Assembly (NCBI GenBank): GCA_015501075.1 | Contig: JADNYJ010000026.1 | Span: 1 to 64,000, forward strand | Direction of reading: 5' to 3' | Length of the DNA stretch: 64,000 bases | DNA from: Gymnopilus junonius | Taxonomy: Eukaryota > Basidiomycota > Agaricomycetes > Agaricales > Galerinaceae | Shown: in pieces, positions 32,261 through 44,952 of the stretch | Numbering within the stretch: the stretch's first letter is position 1 | Layout: each line of letters begins with the position of its first letter | Notes under the pieces: generated by a model | The model's input: only the letters and a program-made list of their open reading frames with translations | Told to the model about the DNA's origin: nothing | Databases searched by the model: none | Program-made: the position numbers and the translations under genes

Positions 32261-33774
32261 ATGTCATCGAACGAGAATTCAGAAAAACCGTCCCCAGGTA
32301 CGTTTCCGCGAATGTAAAGTCTATATTCCTCTCTTTACCTGTCTCAGAGGTCATGCTCACGTTCTATCGACGGTTGTATCCATTCAAGTCTATATACCAT
32401 TGGTTAAATCACGAACATGCCCCTACACGCCTCTTCACTCAAAGAGAGTTCGCCTTCACGCTCGTTGGAGATGTATATCTTCGTTATAACTCCTTTACTA
32501 CCGCCGATGAACTCAAGAAGCAAGTCTGCCAATTAAATCCAACACGTTTCGAGATCGGACCAGTGTACTCGGCTCGGGTAAGTGATAGCTACGCGACTAT
32601 GGATCTGATTTCCTGCTCAATTGATTCTCTGTAGCCCCGGGATAAAAAGACAATGCGTCCCGGCGCGTTCAACCCTATTCTTCGCGAACTTGTATTTGAT
32701 ATTGATATGACCGACTATGACTCGATACGAACGTGTTGCTCGGGCGCCGATATCTGCAAGAAGTGCTGGGGTTTCATAGCATCAGCAGTTCAGGTTTTAG
32801 ATTCAGCCCTGCGAAATGAATTTGGCTATCAGAAGTTATTATGGGTGTATTCAGGGCGACGTGGGATACACTTGTGGATATCCGACAAAGAAGCCATGGA
32901 GCTCACAGATCAACAGAGGAAAGCCATGGTCGGGTGGCTTACGGTTGTTCAAAACAGGAAAGAGGGAAGTAAGAGTCTGAATGTACGAACCGGTGGAAAA
33001 CTGCCTCCCTCTTTGCAGTGCGTGCTATTTGCCATCTTTAATTTTCATTTTCAATAACCAGCGAATAGAAATGCTTTGGATTTCCTAAGGCATAGTTTCG
33101 TAGATTTGATACTCCATACTCAAGAGTGCTTCAAAAGTGAAGAAGGATACGAAGAATTGTTAAAAGCTATTCCAGATTCACTCCTTGTCAAAACACTCCG
33201 TTCGAAGTGGGAATCGAAGCCAGGTCGTTCCTCGGAAGACAAATGGTCCGATTGTTTCAAGAGCATGTCTGCGGATAAGGTATGCTCTTTACTCCTTCCG
33301 ACTTACTTGCTTACCGAAGCGATTCCGAAGAATCTCATGACGGCGTTGGAAGATATTATTATTCAATACACCTACCCTCGTCTCGATGCTGAGGTCTCGA
33401 AGCATCGGAACCATCTTCTTAAAGCACCTTTCTGCGTACATCCTTCCACCGGTCGTGTTTGCGTGCCCTTGGATCTTGAAATGATCGAAAAATTTGACCC
33501 TAAAAGTGTCCCGACAGTTTTTCAGCTTCTAGAAGAATTGGATGCGATTCGGGTGACAGAAGATCAAAATACGGAGCTCCATTCTGGTAAGATGAATGTT
33601 CCACGTTCCATTGGCCGAGGTCTAAAGCACATCTCCAAAGATTGGGAAAAGACATCGCTAAAACCTTATATTGATATCATGGAGAAACATGCTTTTGACC
33701 TTATGCAAGAAGCCAGAAAGGAGAAACTTAAATCAGGTCTGTTCTACCCGACTGTTGCAAGAAGAAATTCTTAA
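32261..33774 (+). CDS. PRI1: DNA primase small (catalytic) subunit
   Basis: This subunit of DNA polymerase alpha-primase makes the RNA primers for replication. The start is ATG 32261 (MSSNENSEKPSP), spliced into VMLTFYRRLYPFKSIYHWLN. Key blocks are REFAFTLVGDVYLRYNSF, the catalytic ELVFDIDMTDYD with paired Asp residues, a zinc motif CCSGADICKKCW, and WVYSGRRGIHLWISD. Four short introns are visible. The C-terminal part (LLKAPFCVHPSTGRVCVPLD, VPTVFQLLEELD) matches the family and ends ARRNS. Length is about 440 residues, as expected. The gene is complete. Confidence 0.93.
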
Positions 33775-34146
33775 TTCTTGCTTTGAAGATACATCTTGGT
33801 GATGCAAAGGACTTGATCCTTTCTATTCACTGCCAAATGTATACAAAGTACAAGCCTTTGTGCATAATCTCTGAACGCTCTGTAGCATACCATGGCGTCG
33901 ACGGTGTAAGATCTTGTAAGATGCTATTGAAAGATGACAAGATCAATTAACAAGCATGATTCTACATCGGCAAAAAAACGCTTCGTATATCTATTGTTTA
34001 ATAGTGAATAAATAGATCAGACTAAAAAGTCCCGACGTTCCGAAATGCACCAGGAAAGGATATACTGAGAAAACTAGATTCGAAAGCATCAAGCGCGACA
34101 GTTATAAGACGTAATAAAATAAGGAAAGTACAATCAAACGATTTAA
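33775..34146. other. Convergent intergenic region
   Basis: Lies between two 3' ends (PRI1 on plus, unknown gene on minus). AT-rich, with no gene seen. Confidence 0.5.
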
Positions 34147-35796
34147 TCAAGAGATAGGGTCTTCTGTATCGGCCATCTCTGTTTCTAGCCACCGAATCAC
34201 AAACTTGTTCGATTCTGAATCGGTTTGAAGGGCGTCTAAGACTCTTTGCCCAACAGCGAGAGTACATTCTTCCGCTCGGCTGAAACCACTCAGACAACCC
34301 TTTCTATATCCCTCCTCTGGGAGTCCTAGCATGGCCGGAACGGAAGAAGTACCGGGACCACCAAATGCACGAAGAATAATGGGAAGTGCAATGAGAGAAG
34401 GAATGTCTTCCGTAAGTTGTATGAGCTTGTCTGCAACGACGTCTGGACTTTCGGAGACGTCTAACTCGACTGTGGCAGCAAGCAGTGCAGGGAGACTATG
34501 GAGGCCCTCGAAGGCTTCATCTACAGCCTCTTTTGCTAATTGAGTAGATCCGTGATTGGAACTCGGGCGTGGAAGTGTCATCAGTAAGTCGTAAAGAGCT
34601 TTGCAGTCAGTTGCAGCATTGGCATGCGTGACGATTGCTGGAGGGGAAGGTGGTCGAGAAGGTGGTAATTTTATCATAAATCGTCCTGGGGGTGGAGTTA
34701 AAGGCGGTGTGGCAGGAACCGTGGGCGAGCCCCCACGTCGCTTTTTTATGGCACCAAGGGCAGTAGATTCAGCTGTCAGCAAGGGAGATTGCTTGATATC
34801 GACACGATGAGCGAACGCCACCATTGCCTTCCAGAGGATAGATATAAGAAGGCTGGCAAGAGCTGCATGGGACAAGCTCGATGTAGTACATGCAGTCAAA
34901 GCCTTGGAATAAACCGGCATCAGGGTTTGCAGCGATACAATGGATGGGTGATAGACGATCGCTGGCCTAGCCCCTGGTGGGGGTTTCGTGACGGGCGAAG
35001 TATTAGGATTCTCCAATGCCTCGATAAGAGGTATCAAGATTCCACGAATACCTGCGATCAGTGGGTTGACCACACGGTTTATCACTGAGACCAATCCGTC
35101 ACGAATGGACTTCAACCCATCACCGCGCACGTCGGCATCGGTACCAAGGCCTAACTCGTCAAAAACTTGAAGAAGCTCCTCCGAGAATCTGGCAATTGAT
35201 AAAGCGTACAGCTGAATGCCATTTGGAAAGGAAAACTGATTGTTTACATTTGGGACTGCATTGAATGAGGGCGACGATAAGGTAGGCAAAAGTTGTCCAG
35301 AGATGTTCGTCAACAAAACGGTAAATGGGCGTTGTAAAGAACGCAATACCGCCTTGTGGAGATGGGAATTATCGTGGACGGCGTTAAGTTCTCTGCAATC
35401 ACATGAGCAAGTTGCAAACGACAAAAAAAGAAGTACCTACGATGCAATCAATGATCCCAGATTTAGCCCACGTCCTTGGGGAATCAGCCGCTTTCCCGGA
35501 AACTGCTCGTTAACAACTGGAGGGCCTGTAGGTTGAGCGAGTGCCTTTGATACCGCCTCACTGAGCTTCAGGCTCAGCATTTCAAGGTAAGATCCGTCTT
35601 GTATGAGGGGAGCATGAATAGAAGCTTGACTAGAAGATTGGGACGGCGTTTGACGAATAAAGTTCGTCAACGACAATTTGTTCGGAGGGCGAGCGAGACT
35701 TTGATTGGAATCACCGCGAGACGGCGCCAGTGCTGGAGCTGGGGATGATGGTCGGCTAGACGGACGGAAAAATGACGGATTCCTGAGGACATTCAT
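34147..35796 (-). CDS. Conserved fungal protein of unknown function
   Basis: Two exons. The first begins at 35796 (MNVLRNPSFFRPSSRPSSPA), is Ser/Pro-rich and holds DGSYLEMLSLKLSEAVSKAL. A 47-bp intron joins LIASELNAVHDNSHLHKAVL to a long second exon. This is mostly helical (LHKAVLRSLQRPFTVLLTNI, VSVINRVVNPLIAGIRGILI, LASLLISILWKAMVAFAHRV) around a Pro-rich insert (TPPLTPPPGRFMIKLPPSRP). It ends EMADTEDPIS. I cannot name it. The repeated amphipathic helices suggest a scaffold or adaptor. Length is about 530 residues. Confidence 0.65.
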
Positions 35797-35979
35797 TGTG
35801 ACAATTTTTTTCTATGTTATTCACTGGTGGAGTTGTTGGGCAAGAGACGTATGAGCTGGAGAGCGAGTAGAACTTCTGGAAAAGGCGACCAGATTCCGGA
35901 GGATTCTTGCAATTATCCCATGAGGTAGGAAAGAATATGATTTAAATTGGTGGTGCAAGCGAGTTCAGCACCCTAGGCC

Positions 35980-36268
35980 CTAAGGAGGTCTGTCTGTGTC
36001 GACGAGAGGAAGAGAGAGTGGTGCGAAGAGAATATTGCGGATTTCGTATGTCAGTCTTCTGCAGAGAAATTAGCCCTGAATAACAAAGAAATGGAGGAAT
36101 ACATGCTGTGGAAGGGAAAGAACCATAGATTGTGAAAGAAAGCTCAATGTGGAGGGTGTCAAAGGAAGAAAACAAGAACCGGGTCCGCCTCAGACCGTCA
36201 AATTTCTCATCCAGGGCGTCCATTACATAATCTCCTATCGCTTCCCACGCTGGTGCATCAATGCCCAA
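35980..36268 (-). CDS. Small hypothetical protein (two exons, ~55 residues)
   Basis: ATG 36268 opens MGIDAPAWEAIGDYVMDALD then EKFDGLRRTR. A GT-AG intron of about 120 bp then joins RLTYEIRNILFAPLSLPLVD and a TAG at 35980. The amphipathic helix and clean splice support a real small gene, but no homologue is recognised. Without the splice the frame is open longer but loses the natural look. Confidence 0.35.
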
Positions 36269-36587
36269 TCCTCAAACGTTCATTTCAAGTCACCAATCGC
36301 AATACCGTCGCTCAGCATGTGAACCCTGTCATTCGAAAGATTCGCCCAGACTCATTAGGATGACTCGGGCAGACTAAGCCCGTCTGATTCGCGTCAACAT
36401 CCCTACTTGTTCAATATAGTCTGTATATATCCTCCGACCATAGGATTGGCGCATCGCAATCTCCACAAGCAGGAATCTTCCTCAGATTCTCGCAAACGTA
36501 ATGCAACAGCATTAATGTTTGTCTCGTTGGAAATCATTACAATTTTCAGTTCACCTGACAAAAATAGTAAGCCAAGCACTTCGTGAG
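36269..36587. other. Intergenic, no gene seen
   Basis: Lies upstream of the small hypothetical gene and downstream of the adaptin gene, both on minus. It probably holds the promoter of the former. Nothing else was seen. Confidence 0.4.
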
Positions 36588-39500
36588 CTATAAAATGGAT
36601 GGCATGCCTTTAAAAGGGGTGTCTTCAATAGAAATAACACACAGACTGTACTGATCCACGCCTTGAAGACGTCTCAGCAATCTGTCCATAGATAAATTAC
36701 ACCAACCTCTCAGATCACCTCCTTCTCCAAACATATTCCATAAGGCTTCGAAACCTCGGTTGCCGCCATAGAGGCTTGAACACTCATCACGGCCCAATGC
36801 ACCAGTTGGATGAGGTGATTCGAGATTGATGAGGTCAACTCCAGACACCTGAAAGATTAAGAAATTGTTAGGGCATCCGAAAGCTATACTCTGAACTAGC
36901 ATGCACGGACCCCTGCATCTGATTGTGTTCCTTCCGTCATCCCCAGCGGAGACTGTTGATTGTCTTGTTCGATGCGAAGACTTTGCAAGCCCTCAACTAA
37001 AGCAAGATCACCAGCACTAACGGGTGCAACTGTCGACTGCGACTGTCTATTATGGGCCAGATTCTGATCCGACAAGGTCCCTGGCAATGAACTGGGAGAG
37101 CTTCGTCCTGAATTTCCGGCCTTTTTCATTCTCAAACGAGGGATAGCCCCTGGCCGATCATATGCAGCATATCTCAGCTGCGAAGCCGAAACTGCGGACG
37201 CTCGTGAAGAAGAACGGGAAGGCTGAGGAGTCGCGTCTGTAGATTTTAATTGTTCGTGAAAATAACCTTGCAAGGATGACAGGAAATCTGGTAGCTAACA
37301 TTCAAAGGTAAGCATATGAGTACCCAAAAATGATGTTCGACTTACTGAGGAAGAGAAACTCTCATTAACAACCTTGACCAGGTCTGCCTTGTTCTGAACG
37401 AAATCAAGAAACTGGCTACAACGCTAAAAACTGTTTAATTTGGGTGCGATGAACATTATCAGGGCGTACCAAACTAATAGAGCGTCGTGTAGTCTTTGAA
37501 ATTACTTGGACAGCTTCTATGACACCCAAAGGCACATCGTCAATCTCAGCTCGAATTCTCATCATGGCAATTAGACAGGGCTCCCGAACGATACCTATGT
37601 GAACAAACTCAGTGAGTAGTCTCCTTCAAATCTAAAACTTGCTCACTTGGGCACGATTGTAGTCGTAAAGCTAAGGCTGAAAGAAGCGTGGAAGGGGTTA
37701 CTGCCAGACTTCCAGCAATTTCAGTCGTCAATGCAGCTGCTACGACGAATGCAGTTGGGCCCAATACTACATCTTTGTCAATGAGATCACGGACAAAGTG
37801 ATTGGCACAGGATTCAATGAAGCCTGCATTTACTGCGAAATCAACAAGAGTAAGCGAGGGCATAGCTTTGGAAGAGTCCTGTGTACCTGATGTATGAATT
37901 CTGTTCAAAACAATTTCAATGACCTCTTTAAACACTTGAGGGGATGCTCCGCCTCCTTTGTCTAGACGCCGAGTCAACTCTATAACTTGACTAGCGTACC
38001 CTTCACCATCTTGTTCATATCGAACTGAGAAAATCTCTAGTAAACGTATTGCGAAGGGAATCTGCTCTCCGACAGCGGGATTCGCATTCGACAAGAGAGA
38101 TAATTGCACATCTAAAATTGTCGGGTCCACTTCGTTGATGATGGCTAAGGTCTAGAAGTACAAATGAACTGAGTACCGCCAAGAAGAAGATTCGGAGTGT
38201 ATCTACCTTTCGGCGAATGTCCTGGTCTGCAGAACTGAGTAATTGCATAATCCTTTCAAACTCAAGGCCATCAAGCATGGCAGGATATTCGGGGTTTGTA
38301 CCAGCCCAAAGAGCTACATCGATGCTTCCCAGGCAAGACATGAAAAAATAAACATCGTCCACCTCGTGAGACACCAGGTACCGTCGCACACTTTGGACAA
38401 GCGACACAGCCTTCGACTTTTCGACTTCCATGAGGATAGTAGGTTTGAATCGACCAAGCAACTTAAAAACGTCTAGGATAATAGCCTTCGATAACAAAGT
38501 CTGCACTTTCTCGGAGGATACTTCGAGAAGAATGTAGAATAATATAGAAATATTGTCGTCTGTCAGTCTGAGCGAAAGTGTCAACGTCAGCAGTTAGGCT
38601 CACGATCAAACAGGCTGTTGCTTACCCGAGATACACAAGGCATTCTAAAATGGCCAAAACCAAGCCTTCTGTGAATGAAGGTCTGAAGACTTGATCTTCA
38701 GGATGTCGTTTACAAGCTGGACAACAGAACTGTGCTACAGAAACAGTTCAGACCGGTAGCAGAATATGCTCTAAACCACAAACCGAAACGAAATGCCTTG
38801 CGACATTCAGGGCTGCCTTGACTACGGAATCATCTGAGTCTTGCAACATGGTCAAGATCAGTTCACAGATACGATCTAACAAAGCTCCATCATGGGCCGA
38901 CAATGAACGCAATGCCAACAAGGCTCTGCGTCGGACAGACGAGCTACATAAAACATTTAAGAAAACATTTAGAGGCCGAAGAGAAGAAAATACCAATCGG
39001 TCACCCACTAATCGTGCGAGAGTAGATCATGCAGAAGGGATTGAACAGCCGGGATAACGTCTTCACTCGGAGACGAAATGAGACTGTCCAGTGCCAGACA
39101 TATGTGCGCGACGTCATCAGATTCCAAATCCTGCGAGCTTGTCAAAAAAAGACTAGATCGTTTTGCAAGGACAGCTAACTTTGCGTAAGGTATTGACTAG
39201 CATCAGCCTAAGTTCAGACTCCAAAGGCATCAACTCCTGACAAAAGAGATACCCTATATCAACCGGTTAGAGCATTGTTTGCGAAGGTAGAGCATGCCCA
39301 CCAAGCCGTTTATCTTCTACATTCCTTCCTGCTTCCGCCAGATTAATGGCATGGGGGAATGCGAAGTCGAACGCTGTCTTTGGAAGAAACCCGGGCGTGA
39401 CTGACAAGGAGCAGTACAATAGGATCACTAAACATTCTTTACAATCATCCTTCACGGTATATGAGAAAATATTTGCTAGCAGAAGCTGAAGCAGACTGAC

Positions 39501-39659
39501 CAATCGAAGCCTTGGATGCGATAGTCGGGCCCTCACTGACTGAATCTCAAGAAAAATATGTTGGTCCGCTGAATGACTTAAGGGTGCCGACTCCACTTTT
39601 CGAACTATGGCAAAATGAGCTCTACTCATTGCACCAGACGAATGATACGGAACGTCCAT
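36588..39659 (-). CDS. Adaptin large subunit, AP-4 epsilon-like
   Basis: AP complexes sort membrane cargo at the trans-Golgi network. From ATG 39659 the protein reads MDVPYHSSGAMSRAHFAIVR, then LVILLYCSLSVTPGFLPKTA and FAFPHAINLAEAGRNVEDKR, the adaptin start that leads to an LxxxLRKDLES-type block (about 39,200). HEAT/ARM helices follow (RRRALLALRSLSAHDGALLD, DSDDSVVKAALNVARHFVSV, YLVSHEVDDVYFFMSCLGSI, GPTAFVVAAALTTEIAGSL). A disordered Ser-rich hinge (about 37,270-36,900) contains PRLRMKKAGNSGRSSP. It ends with a short C-terminal exon (GGNRGFEALWNMFGEGGDLR) rather than a full ear domain. About ten introns are present. Gamma adaptin of AP-1 is the main alternative; the N-terminal SGAMSRAH block made me prefer epsilon. 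No long ear is seen. Confidence 0.65.
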
Positions 39660-40059
39660 CTTGGACTTCGTAGGTGCGACGAGTGTATCACTGGATTGTT
39701 CGAGGTTGGCGCGTTGCTGGTGCGTCAAGCAACTTGAAGCAAGTGTCACTGGGAGACAGGCAAGTACCAAAGGAATAATACCCAAAGATATATAAGCGCG
39801 AAGTTTCCAGCGGTAATAAGCGTGTCGTTATGACTTATAAAGCCCAGGGCCAGCGCTCTATAGAGACTCGGACTTGGAAGCAACGCACTAAATTACGTAA
39901 TTGATTCCTAAAATACCCCATTGGCAATGACTGCAAGCGTTGGAGTTTGTTTGCAACTACCACTGGAGTTTTGACTTCATTGCTTATCTATTAAGCTCCT
40001 ATTGCTTTGAAGACCTGTATCTGGCATTGGAATACTACAGGTCATCATCAGATTTCGCG
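39660..40059. promoter_or_regulatory. Divergent promoter, adaptin / BUB2
   Basis: About 400 bp between two start codons. It holds a TATATAA-like stretch at about 39787-39793 on the adaptin side. Nothing else was recognised. Confidence 0.4.
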
Positions 40060-41279
40060 ATGCCTGCCAGCGCCACCGCGCATTCGTTCAATAAGTTATT
40101 GGGCCAACCGAAAGTTGTCTCTAAATCTCGCCTGAATGGGGACATTGACGATGCTGTTAAGAAACTCCGCCGTATGATTCTCGTTGACGGAATACCCTCT
40201 GCTATCGTGTGTCAAGTTTCCTGGAATCCAAGCACTTCTGACTCAGGATAGGATCCAACTCTGCGACCTCGAATATGGAAAATCCTCCTGCGTGTAAACG
40301 ATCTTCCTACCGATACATACCTTGATTACGTCTCTCGGGGGCCGTGCCAAGTCAGAGAGAAAATTCGGAACGATACTTTCAGGTGTGTTTCTTCCACATG
40401 TCCCAGGCAGCCTCCTCGCTTAGACTGTCTAGGACACTGGCCACAGATAAAGGTTTCAAAGAGCGTGTTCGAGAAGACATGCTCGTCAGATTGTTAGATG
40501 CCTTTGTATGGCGAAGTCACGGTTGGTTCTGATGTTTTCTTTGGTCCATAATTTCTGAACAAATTCTCAGATAGGCTGGACGTGGATCAACTTGGGTTTA
40601 CATATGTCCAGGGGATGAACGTGCTCGCTGCACCCTTTCTTTATACTATGCCCTCTGAAGTAGAGGCCTTCTTTTGCTTCGCTAAATTTATTGAAGAAGC
40701 ATGTCCTTTATATGTCCAACCAACCCTTGAAGGTGTTCACCGTGGTTTAAAGGTATATGTGGCTCTACAGACATATTGTTGAACATTCTGACAACATATT
40801 TAGCTGTTGGACAGGTGTTTGCAATTTGTAGACCCTGAACTCTACGGACATTTAAGGTCAAAGAATTTATCTGCAGAAATATATGCCTTTCCTTGTATGT
40901 CTTTCCTTTCACACCAAGTTCCGATCCTCAAGCATTGCCAATGTAGCTGTTCTCACCCTATGTGCCTGCACGCCTCCACTGGATCAGGTATTGCAATTAT
41001 GGGATTTTTTACTGGCATTCGGGGTACACTTGAATGTACTTTGCGTTATTGCCCAGCTCCTGTTAATGAGGGACGATGTTATGGCATCTTCAAGGTACGT
41101 GTCGAATAAAACTTGGTACGGGCGCAATCTCATGTTCGCTCAGTCCAATGCGACTTCTTAGGACTTTTCCACCTCTGGAAGCCTTACCCGTGATTGGGAT
41201 AGCCGTCACCCTTGTGCGCGATCTTCCAGGGGAACTTTATGACGAATTGGTCAAACATCCTTTTGAGGTCCGATCGTAA
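40060..41279 (+). CDS. BUB2: TBC-domain GTPase activator BUB2
   Basis: Bub2 (Cdc16 in fission yeast), with its Bfa1/Byr4 partner, keeps the Tem1/Spg1 GTPase off and so restrains mitotic exit or septation. The start is ATG 40060 (MPASATAHSFNKLLGQPK). TBC motifs are in order: LRPRIWKILLRVNDLP; KIRNDTFR spliced to LSRTLATDKGF (the Arg finger IxxDxxR); LGFTYVQGMNVLAAPFLY (the Gln finger); and CFAKFIEEACPLYV. LQLWDFLLAFGVHLNVLCVI follows, and the end is LPGELYDELVKHPFEVRS. Both catalytic fingers are present. Length (about 330 residues) fits Bub2 rather than longer TBC proteins. Four to six short introns. Confidence 0.88.
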
Positions 41280-41413
41280 CTTTTTGTTCTTTCAAAGCAC
41301 TTTGAATTGGGGGATATCTGTATTTTTTTCTACTTGCTTTCGTGCTTTCGTGCTACTGCCTATAAATTAATATGTACAATACCAATGCTCTGTAAACTCT
41401 GGGTAAATGTTTT

Positions 41414-42144
41414 TTATGCTTGTGACCTGTGCCCAGACATGGTCGTTGACCGCAACTCTGACAGTCTTACCCTTGTTCCACCGGCCCTGTGGTATTCCTC
41501 CGATTCCTCCTCGATGACACCATCGCTGTCAAGTGCATCGCAATCCAGGATGCCTCCGCAACACTCTGAGTCTTCGAAACGATTTGGACTCGAAATCGGT
41601 GTCGCCATCCTTCGCGGGCCTGGTGGGAGGGGACTGTCTTCCCTGAACAAACGCTTTCGGCCATAACTACTTGACTTCTGGATATTAGGCTCTGATTGCA
41701 GAGTACTCTCCTGCGAGGTTTGCCTGTCTGTCTGCATTTCGTGCTCATAGCGGCCATGATTCGGCCTCAGAAGGGCAGGCTCGCTGCCGGCCAATGAGCC
41801 TGCGAACGCTAGCTGCTGAAATTTTGATAGAGAGGCACTTGCAACTGCAAGGGCTTGCATGAGTTCATTGGAGGCTTCGGCCTGGGTTGCGAAGAAATTA
41901 GATGGATGGCGTCAAGCACTGGGTAATAACGACCTACTGTCTCAGGTATGATAACAGCAGAGTTCGTCAGATGAGCCCTAACTTGCACCAGTTCCTTGCG
42001 TAGTTGTACATTCTCCTCCTCCGCCTTACGGCAGCGTTCCTCAAGGCTAGCTATGTAGTTGGCTTTGCGCGCACGATAATCTCGTTGCTGGACAAGACTT
42101 CTGGTCGGTGGTATTGTCAGGTCTTTCTTGCGTCCTCGGGTCAT
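41414..42144 (-). CDS. bZIP transcription factor with Cys motif
   Basis: From ATG 42144: MTRGRKKDLTIPPTRSLVQQ, then the basic region RDYRARKANYIASLEERC and leucine-zipper heptads (EEENVQLRKELVQVRAHL). A short intron follows PET at about 41,935, joining AEASNELMQALAVASASLSK. The C-terminal part contains EDSECCGGILDCDALDSDG, a Cys-Cys-x5-Cys motif. Cys-rich bZIP factors in fungi often sense metal or redox state, so such a role is possible here but not shown. It ends STTMSGHRSQA at 41414. Length about 215 residues. It is divergent from the permease and convergent with BUB2, 134 bp away. Confidence 0.75.
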
Positions 42145-42479
42145 GATTGGAAGAGAAGAAATGGACCATTTACAATCGCGAGGATAAGAAAGCAGTAAAA
42201 TCAAGCATTAAGGTCGATCTAACGAATTTCTCAAGAACTTGAACCACCTTTCAACATGATGGTGCAAGATGTCGCCAAATCAAAATCACAATCAAATTGG
42301 GCTGATGACGTAATTTAAAGTTTGACCCCTCCCCATAACAAGTCTTCAGGCTCGAACTACTTAGATTTTATTTTATTTTAGATGTCTCCATTTGATAGGA
42401 TCACGCCTGGCATGCCCGAGTCACATATACTTGGTTTGCTGGAAAACCTGGGGCTCTCGAGAGTCGGAGAGTTCAAGCT
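42145..42479. promoter_or_regulatory. Divergent promoter, bZIP / amino-acid permease
   Basis: A 335-bp region between two start codons. A TTTTATTTTATTTT run is near 42,366-42,380. No specific operator recognised. The adjacency hints at, but does not show, bZIP control of the permease. Confidence 0.35.
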
Positions 42480-44727
42480 ATGAGTTCCAATCGCTCGAGG
42501 TATGAACCACTGCCAACCGACGACGTCCCAGATTCTTCGGCCTCTGGTGGCTCGACAACGCTTGATGACCCGTTAGGCGGAAATGAGGGTTCGAAGCGTG
42601 GTCTTCAACAACGGCAGTATGTCACCTTTCCGGCGTATGGAGTCCATCCCGATACATAACAGTCGTACAGCTTGTCCATGATGGCTTTGGCAGGCATGAT
42701 TGGGACAGGACTCTTCCTCTCTAGCGGTAAAGCCCTCGCTCACGCTGGGCCATTAGGTTCAGTTCTGGCTTTCGTTATTGTACGTTTTATCTCTCATTTC
42801 ATAAATGGAATCCTGATCGGCATGATTGCAAGATGGGGACAGTAACAGCTTCTATCGGTGAGCTCGCTTCTTTGAGTAATTGTAAGGACATAGTTTGACG
42901 TCTCCCAGCATTTATCTCCGCAGAGATGTCTGCTGTCAAGCCTGTTGAAGGCGGATTCGTACGACATGCTACACTGTGGCTGGACCGGAGCACCGGTATC
43001 ACCGTAGGGTGAGTACATAATGAACTCTACAGTCATTTTCTTGATATGCATTTTAATAACTCAGATGGAATTTTTGGTATTCCATGGCGATCACTATGCC
43101 CACAGAGATCAGCGCAGCTGCGTCATTACTGGAATTCTGGGACCCCAACGTACAACTATTTTTCCCGATAAGGTATAACTCATTGACAGGCCAATTCCTT
43201 CTTGGTCTCGATTTCTCTGACACCGACCATTTCAGCATTTTTTGGTTCATCATCGTGGTAATCAACTTCTCACCTGTTCGGGTATATGGGGAATTTGAAT
43301 TTTATCTTGCATTCATGAAAGTCAGTATCATTTTGTGTCTTGCTTTCGGATATTCATGTACACGTCCAGATAGCTTTGATCATTTTCTTCATAATTGGCG
43401 GCCTACTGCTTGACCTTGGCTTCCTTCCCGGACGCGATCGCATTGGTTTTCGTTACTGGTCAGATCCTTATCCAACCTTCCGAGAATATGTGGTTACGGG
43501 TTTGCAAGGCCGCTTTCTTGGTTTCTGCTCGGCTATGATTTCTGCTGCCTTTGCATACGGAAACGTCCAAGTAGTTGCAATGGCTGGCGCCGAAACTCGC
43601 AACCCTCGAAAAACTATACCTATGGCGCTGAAAAAGACGTTCACGAGAGTCATCATTTTCTATGTTGTATCCATCTTCGTCATTTCTCTTACCATACCAG
43701 CTGATGACGAGCGCCTCTATTTTCCATCTGGGGATGTCAGCCGCAGTCCATTTGTTATTGCATTCAGTGGCCTAGGAAGCAAGGTAGGACCATCAGCTCA
43801 GTAACTACATCCTTTTCACAATGTCGTTCAGACTCTGCCATCGGCGGTAAATGCAATCGTATGTGACAAAGCAATTTCCATAGATAGTCTGTTTTTATTT
43901 TGCAATAGGTTTTGAGCTCTGCCTTCAGTTCGGGCAATGCCTGTTCTTTTTTAGCATCCCGTACACTTCATGGCCTAGCTCTCGATGGCCATGCACCGTC
44001 CATATTCTTAAAGCAGAATCGCTTTGGCACTCCTTACGTGGCTGTAGCTGCGTCTGTAACCTTTGGGGCGATTTCATACACAAGTCTAAATCAGGGTGCT
44101 TTTCAGGTCGGTTTTCGATGTCCCCTTTCTATGTGACCGTTCTTGCTGACAATATATTGTGTTTGCCAGGCATTTCTGTGGCTCGTTTCACTTGTGACCA
44201 CAGCGGGCATTTTATCATGGATTATCATTTGCTTGACCTACCTGCGTTTCTTCCATTCGTTCAAGGCACAGAATATATCTAGGAAGATTTTGCCGTATCG
44301 GAGTCCGTTTCAGCCCTATATCACTGTAAGCTTTTCAGATTTTCTAAAATACTGAAAAGATCTTTCTTACTCCTAGAAAAGTATTATGCTCTCATTATGA
44401 ATATCTTTGTATTGATTTTCAGCGGCTGGAATTCCTTTATTCCAGTCTTCGATCTTTCTCTATTTGTGTCAAATTATATTAACTGGTCAGTTACACCTTC
44501 TTGTTCCCTGTTTCAGATAACAAAATGACGAAAAATTGTTTCAAAGTATCTTATACCCGTTTCTTTATTTCTCTTGCAAGCACTACTTCGGAGATACAAT
44601 GATTGGCCTAGACACCATGGATATTCGTCTCGAGCTTGCTCTGATTGACGCAGAGCAGGAGCACGAGGACTTCATAGATAGACCAAAACTTTCACTTTAT
44701 GATAAAGTTCTTAATTCGTTTTTTTAA
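42480..44727 (+). CDS. Amino-acid permease (APC family)
   Basis: A 12-helix plasma-membrane importer of amino acids. The start is ATG 42480 (MSSNRSRYEPLPTDDVPDSS). After an intron it reads YSLSMMALAGMIGTGLFLSS then GKALAHAGPLGSV, the TM1 signature with the GTG substrate loop. FISAEMSAVKPVEGGFVRHA and WNFWYSMAITMPTEISAAAS follow, then FAYGNVQVVAMAGAETRNPR (TM6 region), SSAFSSGNACSFLASRTLHG and LSWIIICLTYLRFFHSFKAQ. The last exon ends DKVLNSFF at 44727 after a cytosolic tail (DTMDIRLELALIDAEQEHED). About ten short introns. It resembles the fungal YAT/AGP group; the exact substrate cannot be read from sequence. Confidence 0.9.
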
Positions 44728-44952
44728 GGTACAAGACAACCCCAGACCCTGTATAGAAGTCTCTTCAAAAGAACCTGAGGACCTGGTGTTTTTGTTATGC
44801 AAAATATACCTAATCCGTAATCCTTTCCTTCTGTTCCGGAAGGAATATCATTTACTTTCTTCTGAGCCTCTGAGCGGTTCGCTCCGAGGGGATAAGCAGA
44901 CTCGTCTTCACGTCTATCGACGACAAGCATCCCCCGAGTCAGCTCTCCCTTT

